Notes under the pieces: generated by a model | The model's input: the letters and a program-made list of their open reading frames with translations, nothing else | The model's database searches: none | What the model was told of the DNA's origin: nothing | Translations under genes and position numbers: made by a program | Part shown: piece after piece, positions 37,744 through 44,378 of the stretch | How the letters are laid out: every line of letters begins with the position of its first letter | Position numbering within the stretch: the stretch's first letter is position 1 | Source of the DNA: Kiritimatiellota bacterium | Lineage (GTDB): Bacteria > Verrucomicrobiota > Kiritimatiellia > JAAZAB01 | Assembly: GCA_026398415.1 (NCBI GenBank) | Contig: JAPLSY010000088.1 | Location: 77,633 to 141,632 of the forward strand | DNA: 64,000 bases | Reading direction: 5' to 3'

Positions 37744-37800
37744 CGTTCTTGGTTCTTCGTTCTTTGTTCTTCGTTGCGGACCACGCCGTCACCGGCGCAG
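37744..37800. repeat. Five-unit heptamer array (CGTTCTT) plus shared tail
   Basis: Units CGTTCTT, GGTTCTT, CGTTCTT, TGTTCTT, CGTTGCG at 37744-37778, followed by GGACCACGCCGTCACCGGCG. This matches the tail at 36233-36252 with two changes. Both copies sit just upstream of a start codon on the minus strand. Confidence 0.8.
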
Positions 37801-37804
37801 TTAC

Positions 37805-37839
37805 TTCTGACCTCTGATCGCTGATCGCTGACTTCTGTT
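37805..37839. repeat. Five-unit heptamer array (CGCTGAT type)
   Basis: Units TTCTGAC, CTCTGAT, CGCTGAT, CGCTGAC, TTCTGTT. Lies between the gp36-like stop at 37841 and the CGTTCTT array. Confidence 0.75.
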
Positions 37840-37840
37840 T

Positions 37841-38296
37841 TCATAGGCCAGCTAATGTTTCCCTGGTGGCGGTGCGGACTGGCGTACTGGCTAATTCGAT
37901 CGCGCCGCCTTTTTGGACCTCGGCGGTTGTCAGCGGATCATCCGGCTCGGCAACGGGAATATCGCATTTGGAAATACGTTCCAGATATTTTAAGTCATTG
38001 CGTTGTTCTTCGCGCTCATCTTCGCTTAGGGGGCGTTTGATGCGAGACATGGCCTCGCGCACGATCATGCGGGCGGCGAGGCTTTTGAGATCGGACGGGA
38101 TCTTGGTGGTATCGGCATCGAGGACGTTACTGGCACAGCCGGAGATCTCTGCGCGGATCCGCGAGACAACGTTGGCGATGATGTTGGGGACCGGGTCCGT
38201 CTGGCCGGTGCCGAGCGCGGCGGTGCGGCAGGCTTCGACCAGGGCGCTGACTTTCGCGTCCTTAAGATCAGCGATCGTTATGGAAACCCAGCTCAT
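37841..38296 (-). CDS. Mu gp36-like head-tail connector (DUF1320)
   Basis: A 151-residue protein of the DUF1320/Mu gp36 type. It has MSWVSITIADLKDAKVSALVEACR, then IIANVVSRIRAEISGC, ADTTKIPSDLKSLAARMIVREAMSRIKRPLSEDEREEQRNDLKYLERIS, the typical long helices. The family lies between capsid and tail genes and forms part of the connector. Neighbours fit: secreted fibre-like protein and major capsid upstream, terminator candidate downstream. Confidence 0.75.
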   Translation of the reverse strand: MSWVSITIADLKDAKVSALVEACRTAALGTGQTDPVPNIIANVVSRIRAEISGCASNVLDADTTKIPSDLKSLAARMIVREAMSRIKRPLSEDEREEQRNDLKYLERISKCDIPVAEPDDPLTTAEVQKGGAIELASTPVRTATRETLAGL

Positions 38297-38301
38297 AAAG
38301 C

Positions 38302-38390
38302 ACGTAGAGCGTTAAGCGGGGAGCGTAGAGCGGCGGAGTTAGCGTTTCCAATTTTACGTTACACGCTATCCGCTCTACGCTCAACGTTGT
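38302..38390. repeat. Inverted pair of five-unit heptamer arrays
   Basis: Arm one, 38302-38336: ACGTAGA, GCGTTAA, GCGGGGA, GCGTAGA, GCGGCGG. Arm two, 38356-38390, is the opposite strand of the same word: ACGTTAC, ACGCTAT, CCGCTCT, ACGCTCA, ACGTTGT. The 19-base spacer would be the loop of a large imperfect hairpin. Confidence 0.8.
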
Positions 38391-38723
38391 TTACGGTTTG
38401 ATTGCGACCCAGTCGTTGCTGGTCGCGCCTTTGGCGATCCAGACCCCATTGGTGCCGGCGCCGGCGCCGCCGAGAAGGGCATCGCCAACGAAACGCGGGG
38501 TGTAGAGCGTGGCCGTCGTGGTGACGTTGGTGTCGGCCTGGGCGACGAGGCTCAACTCGACCGTTGCTATGCGGCCAGCCAAGGTAGTTGCAGATACCTC
38601 GAGGGCAATCACTCGAGTATTGAGGCTGCTCGGGATGGCGATGACGTCGGCTGCCTGGACGAGTGGCAGAAAGCAAAAAACCATCATCAGAATGAAGATG
38701 GCGGTGATGAACATTTTTTTCAT
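38391..38723 (-). CDS. Small secreted fibre-like protein
   Basis: A 110-residue protein with a clear signal peptide (MKKMFITAIFILMMVFCFLP, cleavage near AQAAD). The mature part has SSLNTRVIALEVSATTLAGRIATVE and ends GVWIAKGATSNDWVAIKP. The style matches the coiled-coil and end segments of the giant fibre, which also has a signal peptide. Possibly a second fibre or a host-surface protein used as cargo. It lies between the capsid gene and gp36-like gene. Confidence 0.65.
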   Translation of the reverse strand: MKKMFITAIFILMMVFCFLPLVQAADVIAIPSSLNTRVIALEVSATTLAGRIATVELSLVAQADTNVTTTATLYTPRFVGDALLGGAGAGTNGVWIAKGATSNDWVAIKP

Positions 38724-38747
38724 GGGAACTTTTCCTTATTTATTTTC

Positions 38748-38774
38748 GGACTGATCGGACGGATTAGACGGATT
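38748..38774. repeat. Nonamer array (GGACGGATT type)
   Basis: Three 9-mers: GGACTGATC, GGACGGATT, AGACGGATT. It precedes a TTCGC/GCTACG-family palindrome at 38779. Confidence 0.65.
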
Positions 38775-38778
38775 GTCT

Positions 38779-38816
38779 GCCCTACTACGCCCAGGAGCGT
38801 AGTAAGGCAGACTGTC
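38779..38816. repeat. Palindrome between capsid and secreted-protein genes
   Basis: A near-perfect hairpin, arms CTGCCCTACTACGC and GCGTAGTAAGGCAG around CCAGGA. It has no U-run on either strand, so it is not called a terminator. Confidence 0.6.
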
Positions 38817-38823
38817 CCTTGGT

Positions 38824-39792
38824 TTAGCTGATCGTGAACTTGCGCAGGCCAAGCGTGCTCGGCAGCACGATGTTGCTGTAGTGCTCGACGCTGATGTCGA
38901 TTGTCTTGGCGTGCTCTTCGCGATAGACGCGGAAGCGGCCGGACTCGGTGGGGGTCCAGAACTGTTTGATGTTGCTGGGGTCTTCCTGGTCGGCCAGGAG
39001 GCTGGCATAATACATGAGCACGTAGGCGCCCACGACTTCGGCTTTAGCGGTCTTGGTGGACTGGTAGCGCTCCTTGCTCTGCACGATGCGATCCACACCG
39101 AGGAACCCAGCCAACTCATCCTGGCTGAGCGTGGAACTCCGGGCCTGGCCGGCGAGGTTCTGCGCGCGCAGACAAGCCAGACGTTTTGTCCAGGCGGTGG
39201 CACCGTAGACAATAACATTATCGCCGATGCCGCGTTCGGTGGCGCCGGTTTCCAGGTCGGTTTTGACGTCCATGTCGGGGTCCTTGCCGGCGGTGCCATC
39301 CCAGGTTTTCCCGGTATTGGAGGCCGAGGCGATCAGGGCGGCGACGGCGCGGCGCAGATCGTTGCGGTTCAGGCGGCTGATCAGCCGGATGACGGTGCGC
39401 TCTTCCTTGCCGGGGACGAGCTCGTCGCGGTCGAGGGTGACCGTCAGACCTTTGTTAAGGGTCTTCTGATTCACGCTGGTGCCGGTGAATTCCACCTTCT
39501 TGAAGGATGAGCCGATGGCGCGAATGTCATCAACCTCGGAGAGGAACTCTTCGATGTTGACGGCGCTCTTATATTCGAACCGGCGGGGGACCTCGACGGG
39601 CGGGGCGATGCCGTCCAGGGTGGCCTGGATGTTCTCCGGATCCTTCCAGCCAATGGCATAGGTGCTGAGGGGCTCGGAGAAGAAGGCGGCGGTGAACCGC
39701 TCTTCGTTGGCGAGGCAAATGACGCCTCGCGGATTGTTCCGGGTATCGGCGGGATAGTCCGGAACGACGTTGCTGAGGACCATGTGTTTCAT
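38824..39792 (-). CDS. Major capsid protein (Mu gpT position)
   Basis: A 322-residue protein in the position of the major head gene, after protease and decoration genes. Visible features are an early VVPDYPADTRNNPRGVICLANEERFTAAFF, a helical LIRxLNRNDLRRAVAALIASASNTGKTWDG core and a late GRFRVYREEHAKTIDISVEHY strand. The pattern agrees with other phage capsid proteins of the Mu-type or encapsulin/HK97 fold. No N-terminal scaffold is present; scaffold is probably in the protease gene. Function rests on order, size and composition. Confidence 0.75.
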   Translation of the reverse strand: MKHMVLSNVVPDYPADTRNNPRGVICLANEERFTAAFFSEPLSTYAIGWKDPENIQATLDGIAPPVEVPRRFEYKSAVNIEEFLSEVDDIRAIGSSFKKVEFTGTSVNQKTLNKGLTVTLDRDELVPGKEERTVIRLISRLNRNDLRRAVAALIASASNTGKTWDGTAGKDPDMDVKTDLETGATERGIGDNVIVYGATAWTKRLACLRAQNLAGQARSSTLSQDELAGFLGVDRIVQSKERYQSTKTAKAEVVGAYVLMYYASLLADQEDPSNIKQFWTPTESGRFRVYREEHAKTIDISVEHYSNIVLPSTLGLRKFTIS

Positions 39793-39842
39793 GAGTGGGA
39801 ACTTTCTTTTATGGGGTTTTGGGTCTTTTGATCTGACGGATC

Positions 39843-39880
39843 AGACCCCGCTTCGCCCAAGGGGCTACGCAGGGCACGCG
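39843..39880. repeat. Dispersed palindrome (GCTTCGCCC...GGGGCTACGC)
   Basis: Sits in the capsid-decoration gap; begins ACCCCGCTTCGCCCAAGGGG. Preceded by a TGATCTGACGGATCAGACC stretch of the nonamer family. Confidence 0.65.
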
Positions 39881-39889
39881 TATCGTTTG

Positions 39890-40357
39890 TTACGTGACGA
39901 TGTATTCCTGCGGAGGATAGGGATCGACTTCGAATTCGTCGCCATCGGCGCCGGCGGCTCTCAGGGCGCGGCCAACGCGGTAATAGGTGCCCGCCACGGT
40001 GGGGGCATCCTGGACTTTGCCGGCGGCGGCGGTGAAGACCTCGACCATGGCGGCGATGGGTTCGGAGGCAACCATCAAACGCGTGCTCTTTGCGCAACCG
40101 AAGAGTTGCACGGCGACGGGCGCCTCGGCGGCGGAGGGCTCATCGGGGCAGACGCCCAGGGGCAGGTTGTTTGCGCCGTTGATGGCGATATGCTCGGCAT
40201 CGGAACCGGCCTTGACCAACGCGAAGCGGGTGGTGATGGCGGCATCGGCCAACTTCGTGATGGTGTCTTCGTGGGTGCCTTCCGCAATATTGCAAAGGCA
40301 GGTGTAGCGATGGTAGGCGCAGGCCACCATCAATTTATGGAGCAGATAACGGATCAT
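39890..40357 (-). CDS. DUF2190-like capsid decoration/cement protein
   Basis: A 155-residue protein with the size and pattern of DUF2190-type capsid stabilising proteins. The core has AITTRFALVKAGSDAEHIAINGANNLPLGVCPDEPSAAEAP, VQLFGCAKSTRLMVASEPIAAMVEVFTAAAGKVQDAP and TYYRVGRALRAA. In other phages it binds the outer head surface. It is immediately before the major capsid gene and after the protease. The start has GAAAGGTAAATTCTC before the ATG. Confidence 0.7.
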   Translation of the reverse strand: MIRYLLHKLMVACAYHRYTCLCNIAEGTHEDTITKLADAAITTRFALVKAGSDAEHIAINGANNLPLGVCPDEPSAAEAPVAVQLFGCAKSTRLMVASEPIAAMVEVFTAAAGKVQDAPTVAGTYYRVGRALRAAGADGDEFEVDPYPPQEYIVT

Positions 40358-40386
40358 GAGAATTTACCTTTCGTTAAAGATTTATC

Positions 40387-40413
40387 AGACGAATTGGACG
40401 GATCAGACGGATC
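40387..40413. repeat. Nonamer array (AGACGGATC type)
   Basis: Three 9-mers, AGACGAATT, GGACGGATC, AGACGGATC, upstream of the decoration gene start. Confidence 0.6.
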
Positions 40414-40429
40414 ACGCTGACTTTTGGTT

Positions 40430-41566
40430 TCACCCCTCCTTTCGTTTCGGCTCTTCGAAGAGAGCGGGGTTGGCTTTTTTAACAGCGGCCCAGGCGGCAT
40501 CGTAATCCATGCCCTTCGCCGTTTTCTCGTTGACGAGCGTCAGGATTTTGTCCTGCCGGGAAACGGTCTCACTGTTGCGGCCGCCGAGATCGCCGGTGGT
40601 GGAGGCGGTCTTGACGATGGGCTGGGCGTTGGAGAGCTCGGTGATTTTGCCGTCGAGGTCTTTATCGAGGTCGGCGGCCCACTGGGGTTTTTGGGCCTCG
40701 GTGATCTTGCCAGCGGCGATGGCGTTGGCGAGGACCATGTCGATGCGAGCTTTTTTCTGTTTGCCGATTTCGGCCTGCAATTCCGCTTCCTTCGCTGTGC
40801 GCGCTGTGCGCTCGTTGGCCAATGTGGTTTCCGCCGTGGTCTGTGCGACCTGCGCGGCGTTGCACAGGGTTTTCTCGTAGGCATGGGCGGTTTTTTCATT
40901 GGCCAGGGCCATGGCAGCGGCCTGGTCCGCCGTCGCCTTTTGGGCTATGGCGGATAAAATTTGCTCATCCGTGGCTTCGTTGGCCAGGCCGAGCAGTTTG
41001 ATGAGAGCGTCTTTCATGGGTTTACTGACTCCTTTCATTTGGGTTGCGGACGGATTAGACATATCAGACATATCTTCATTAGAGAGGGGCATTACGCCGA
41101 TGTTGGGACGGTTGGTCAGGCCGGCGGAAATGAGCCATTGGGGGTCGAAGAGATCTTTACCGTTGATCGAGCCGATTTGTTTGACAGCCCAGCGGGGGCT
41201 GAACCATTTATATTCGGCGTTGGAGATGGCCTGATTGCCGAGTTCGTTCCATTTGACCTGGATAGCGAGGCCATCCTCGCGGGCTTGCATATCCATTATC
41301 CAGCCGTAGGCACGTTTGTCGGTAGATTCATTGGCGAAGGCGGGGTCGTCGGGGTGGCCGACGAAAAAGGGGAGGCCGCCGAACATGCGGGCAAGTTTGC
41401 CGCGCATGGAGTGGAAGCGCCCAGCCATGGCCTTGGCGGATGCATTAGTTAGACGCTGGATTCCCTGGCTGTGAGGATGATCGCCGTAGGGGATAGTGAG
41501 CCAATCGGCCTGGAGGAGGGTGAACTGGTTGGAAAGGACGGAAATATTTACGATTTGCGATTTCAT
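40430..41566 (-). CDS. Mu gpI-like prohead protease with scaffold region
   Basis: A 378-residue protein of the Mu I class. The protease part is about residues 1-165: WLTIPYGDHPHSQGIQRLT, GRFHSMRGKLARMFGGLPFFVGHPDDP with the expected HPD, and an AYGWIMDMQAREDGLAIQVKW strand. The rest (about 195-378) is a helical, Glu/Ala-rich scaffold (ERTARTAKEAELQAEIGKQKKARIDMV) ending with AVKKANPALFEEPKRKEG. In Mu the gene makes both protease and scaffold. It carries a nonamer insertion (DMSDMSNPSATQ). Confidence 0.85.
   Translation of the reverse strand: MKSQIVNISVLSNQFTLLQADWLTIPYGDHPHSQGIQRLTNASAKAMAGRFHSMRGKLARMFGGLPFFVGHPDDPAFANESTDKRAYGWIMDMQAREDGLAIQVKWNELGNQAISNAEYKWFSPRWAVKQIGSINGKDLFDPQWLISAGLTNRPNIGVMPLSNEDMSDMSNPSATQMKGVSKPMKDALIKLLGLANEATDEQILSAIAQKATADQAAAMALANEKTAHAYEKTLCNAAQVAQTTAETTLANERTARTAKEAELQAEIGKQKKARIDMVLANAIAAGKITEAQKPQWAADLDKDLDGKITELSNAQPIVKTASTTGDLGGRNSETVSRQDKILTLVNEKTAKGMDYDAAWAAVKKANPALFEEPKRKEG
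41048..41074. repeat. Nonamer array inside the protease/scaffold gene
   Basis: 9-mers GGACGGATT, AGACATATC, AGACATATC, encoding SDMSDMS-like residues between the protease and scaffold parts. The unit length keeps the reading frame. Confidence 0.65.
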
Positions 41567-41673
41567 GATGATTTCCGATCAAATTTTTCTGACGTTTCAA
41601 TCGTGAGTCTCGGGACGGCATTGCAATTTCGTTCTATTGCGTTGCAAAACGACGATCTCCCCCTTGTCCGCGT

Positions 41674-42051
41674 TCATACTGCCTCCGGGCGATTCTGGCC
41701 GGGATCGCCGATCGTGGGGCATTTTGGGGGATTTTCGATTTTCGATTTTTGATTGCCGATTTTTTCGGATGACGGTAGATACTTTTTTGCGACTTCCCAT
41801 GCCTCGCAGATATGGAAATTGGCTTTATAACCCTGCACAACCACAACCTCGTGGAGCATGCGGGCGAGGAACTCAAGGTCCGGACATAATTTGCCGTTCG
41901 CTTCCAGCGCCTGCAAACCCCGCTCCAGACTGGCGATATCTTCATGGATTGCCACGATGCGTTCGACCCCATCCGTCTCGTGGGAAAACTCGCGCGCCTG
42001 CAGGCGACGGATCAGGAGCGTGTCTTCGATACATTTAATGGCGGCATGCAT
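41674..42051 (-). CDS. Hypothetical phage protein with helical body
   Basis: A 125-residue protein of unknown function. It is helical: MHAAIKCIEDTLLIRRLQARE, VERIVAIHEDIASLERGLQALE. The last ~25 residues (GNQKSKIENPPKCPTIGDPGQ) are largely encoded by the heptamer array at 41726-41760, so the C-terminus is repeat-derived. It lies before the protease gene in the cargo block. Confidence 0.55.
   Translation of the reverse strand: MHAAIKCIEDTLLIRRLQAREFSHETDGVERIVAIHEDIASLERGLQALEANGKLCPDLEFLARMLHEVVVVQGYKANFHICEAWEVAKKYLPSSEKIGNQKSKIENPPKCPTIGDPGQNRPEAV
41726..41760. repeat. Exactly five heptamers (TTTCGAT type) inside a C-terminus
   Basis: Units GGGGGAT, TTTCGAT, TTTCGAT, TTTTGAT, TGCCGAT, 35 bases, translated on the minus strand as part of the QKSKIENPP tail. 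The same kind of word occurs at 6561 on the chromosome. Confidence 0.85.
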
Positions 42052-42060
42052 TTTTAAAAA

Positions 42061-42098
42061 AGGTTTAAAGGTTCACGGTTCAATGGTTCAGCGGTTAT
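42061..42098. repeat. Heptamer-like array (AGGTTCA type)
   Basis: Five units (AGGTTTA, AAGGTTC, ACGGTTC, AATGGTT, CAGCGGT) with one phase slip. It fills the gap before the GH-like gene stop and overlaps its last codons. Confidence 0.6.
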
Positions 42099-43008
42099 AA
42101 CTTCCAATTCCCACGCACCCGATTTCAATGGCCTTCTTAGAGATGTAGGCCACGGAAGGATCGGAGCCATTCCCAAACTCCCCGGCCCAGGTCGGCCCGG
42201 ACTTCATCAGGTCTTTAAGCGCGGCAAGGTACGAGTCAGCATTGGCCATCGAGGTCTGGAATGGATGCCACGCGGTTTCGAGCCACAATTCGATACCAAG
42301 GTTCTGCGCCTTTGCGGAAGCGGCAACCTGTTTCAAGAAATCCGGTTGCGCCGATCCGACAATGACCCGGCGGCCGGGGCTGTATTGTTTGCACCATTCA
42401 ATTCGCTGAATAACATCGTTCACGTTTGGAAACCGTTCGTTGGTTTCCAGACATATCATCCAGGCCACTTGTTCGGCTGTGGCCCATGCGTAGCATTCGG
42501 CCATTTGCCGGATATAGTCATCGTGCTTGTTGGCCGGGATGCAGGTCGAATCGTCATTGAACAATGACACGATCCAACGGTTGATTCCGTATGTGCGTGC
42601 TTTAACAACCCAATTTTCCGCGTCGTTCATCCGATGACCATCAACGGGGGATGCGCGATTCGTCAGGAACATTTGGAGTTCAATATTGCCATAGAGTTTT
42701 TCGGAAATGAATATGGTGGTATCGCCGCCCATCGCCCTGACCCAGGCAAATCCGTTAAAGCGCTTGTCGTTTTCCCAACTGTTGCCGTGATCGCTGACAA
42801 AACCGAGGTTGCTATCCACGCCGGAATTGCCGGGCCAGGACGGGGTGACGTTGGTGCCGTAGAGTTTATGCGGGAAGAACATTGGGCAACGCCACACCGC
42901 GTTTGCGGGTTCGGGGGTTGGTACAGGTGCAGGTGGCGTGGGGGGTGTAGGCGCAGGTGCCGGTTTGTTTTTCTTCCAGTCAGCGATCATTTTATTTATT
43001 CCGGACAT
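42088..43008 (-). CDS. Glycoside-hydrolase-like protein, candidate lysin or depolymerase
   Basis: A 306-residue protein. After a basic start and a Pro-rich linker (residues 15-35), the remainder looks like a TIM-barrel hydrolase: alternating hydrophobic strands with VAWMICLETNERFPNV (Glu188/Glu191) and SGPTWAGEFGNGSD (Glu277). A Glu at the end of a central strand and a second in a GEFG stretch are typical of clan GH-A enzymes such as GH5. No signal peptide. An enzyme that cuts host cell-wall glycan or capsule is plausible; the class is an inference from motif pattern. Ribosome site GGAGACC precedes the ATG. It overlaps the 109-residue gene upstream. Confidence 0.5.
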   Translation of the reverse strand: MSGINKMIADWKKNKPAPAPTPPTPPAPVPTPEPANAVWRCPMFFPHKLYGTNVTPSWPGNSGVDSNLGFVSDHGNSWENDKRFNGFAWVRAMGGDTTIFISEKLYGNIELQMFLTNRASPVDGHRMNDAENWVVKARTYGINRWIVSLFNDDSTCIPANKHDDYIRQMAECYAWATAEQVAWMICLETNERFPNVNDVIQRIEWCKQYSPGRRVIVGSAQPDFLKQVAASAKAQNLGIELWLETAWHPFQTSMANADSYLAALKDLMKSGPTWAGEFGNGSDPSVAYISKKAIEIGCVGIGSYNR

Positions 43009-43325
43009 TGGGTCTCCTTCTGTTTCGCCTGCTCAATTCTTTTTGCGAGTTTGATCACGTCCTTGGCCATCCCCGCATAATCACCGCCCTGGTAATCCTG
43101 GACGGCCTCTATGCCGCTGCGCGTTACGATCAAAAACAATGTCAGTATTTTTTCCCTGGTCATTGGCGGCAAAAAAGACTTGCGTGGGAACGTCCGATCG
43201 CGGAACGCAACGACATCCCGGCTGATTTCCCGGTACTGCTCCTTGTCCCAGTGATCGGCAATATCCTCCGCCGCGCTTACAATCACGTGGATGGCATCGA
43301 GCAGCACTTTTTTATTATGTCGCAT
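42996..43325 (-). CDS. Helical phage protein of unknown role
   Basis: A 109-residue protein (start MRHNKKVLLDAIHVIVSAAEDIADHW). It is all-helical and mildly acidic. It overlaps the patatin stop by 11 bases and the GH-like start by 13, so it is translationally coupled with both. The location suggests a role tied to the patatin or GH-like enzyme, such as a lysis accessory or inhibitor. No family was recognised. Confidence 0.55.
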   Translation of the reverse strand: MRHNKKVLLDAIHVIVSAAEDIADHWDKEQYREISRDVVAFRDRTFPRKSFLPPMTREKILTLFLIVTRSGIEAVQDYQGGDYAGMAKDVIKLAKRIEQAKQKETQCPE

Positions 43326-44199
43326 TCTGGTGTCCCTCAAGTTGCTTCAGGGTCTGCTGGTATGCCTGGTCGATTAAATCGTGGCGGAACCGAAGGGCGC
43401 CGGCGTCGCGGCCGATTGCCGGCCAGATCACATGGATACGCGGTCCGCGCAGGCGCTTGTACTCGGTCGCCACGAGCGCGATGGTGTCCGCGATCTGATC
43501 AAGTGCATACCAGTCCAGGTTAAGCAAAAGGCGGGAAAACAATCCATGGCGTTTGGCGTAGTCCACCGGGCGGGAGGCGATCAGCAGATAAATATCGTCG
43601 TAAGTGCGCCAGTTGGTGGGTAGCGGCAAATTTGCACGCACGCCGCCATCGGCATAATCATCACCGTTGATATTGACGTGCGGGAAAACACCGGAGATGG
43701 ACATGGAGGCCAGTACCGCGTCGACCAGCGGAACACTGGCAGAGTTTTTTTCCATGAAAATAATTGGCTGCCCATCGCGCACGCGCGTGGCAACGACCGA
43801 AAGCGGCATGCGCAAATCCATGAACCGAGGTGGAAGGAGGCGAGTTAAGAGTTCGCGGATCGGCGCATTATCCAGGAACCAGTCAATCCAAAGCGCACGG
43901 ACTTTCCAGCAGGTGCGCTCGGCGCGGACGTCAGAATCGCTGAGACTCCGGAGTGTGCGCTCGATATCGGATTGCGATATGCCGGCAGAGCAGAACGCCG
44001 CCATGATCGCGCCAGCGGAGGTTCCTGCATTGGCCGCAGGCGTGATCCCCAGTTCGGTCAGCGCGCGCCAGATCCCCGCGTGGATATCGAGGCCAGGGAG
44101 GCCGCCGCCGGACCAGCAGAAGAGGCGCTTTGCGCCAGACGCCGGACGACTGACGGCCGATAACGGACCGGAATTTTGAGATTGAGACTGTTGGCTCAT
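43315..44199 (-). CDS. Patatin-like phospholipase
   Basis: A 294-residue serine lipase of the patatin fold. Oxyanion hole GGGLPGLD at about 31-38, nucleophile elbow GTSAG (Ser61), and catalytic Asp184 in YADGGVRAN, so the dyad is intact. No signal peptide or membrane segment. In defence systems (CapV) and bacterial toxins such enzymes attack membrane phospholipids; in a phage late operon a lysis or membrane-weakening role is plausible. Residues about 10-23 (NSGPLSAVSRPASGAK) are repeat-encoded (heptamers at 44136-44165). The gene starts inside the stop of the coiled-coil gene upstream (ATGA). Confidence 0.88.
   Translation of the reverse strand: MSQQSQSQNSGPLSAVSRPASGAKRLFCWSGGGLPGLDIHAGIWRALTELGITPAANAGTSAGAIMAAFCSAGISQSDIERTLRSLSDSDVRAERTCWKVRALWIDWFLDNAPIRELLTRLLPPRFMDLRMPLSVVATRVRDGQPIIFMEKNSASVPLVDAVLASMSISGVFPHVNINGDDYADGGVRANLPLPTNWRTYDDIYLLIASRPVDYAKRHGLFSRLLLNLDWYALDQIADTIALVATEYKRLRGPRIHVIWPAIGRDAGALRFRHDLIDQAYQQTLKQLEGHQNAT
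44136..44165. repeat. Heptamer array (CGGACGA type) at the patatin N-terminus
   Basis: Units CAGACGC, CGGACGA, CTGACGG, CCGATAA in the coding frame. Confidence 0.65.
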
Positions 44200-44378
44200 C
44201 GTTTCTTCCTCAAGCGCGCCAACTCTTTTTTCAGTTTCGCTAAATGTTTACGCGCGATGCGTTCTCCTTTGTCGGAAACAAAACGGCCGTAATCGGGGTC
44301 GTGCATGCATGCTTCAGCGAAAGCAATGCGATCTTCCAAATCCTTAATTTTTTCCTTGATCTTGGTTTGCTTTTTCAT
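44196..44378 (-). CDS. Small basic coiled-coil peptide
   Basis: A 60-residue peptide (KEKIKDLEDRIAFAEACMHD; KHLAKLKKELARLRKK). A heptad-spaced coiled coil with a very basic end. It overlaps the portal stop (44375-44378) and the patatin start (44196-44199) by ATGA junctions. It could be an accessory of the patatin, as the three genes form one coupled unit. Function unknown. Confidence 0.7.
   Translation of the reverse strand: MKKQTKIKEKIKDLEDRIAFAEACMHDPDYGRFVSDKGERIARKHLAKLKKELARLRKKR

Noticed and set aside
38779..38816. Rho-independent terminator of the capsid gene
   Set aside because: The hairpin lacks a U-run on the minus strand and belongs to a dispersed palindrome family.
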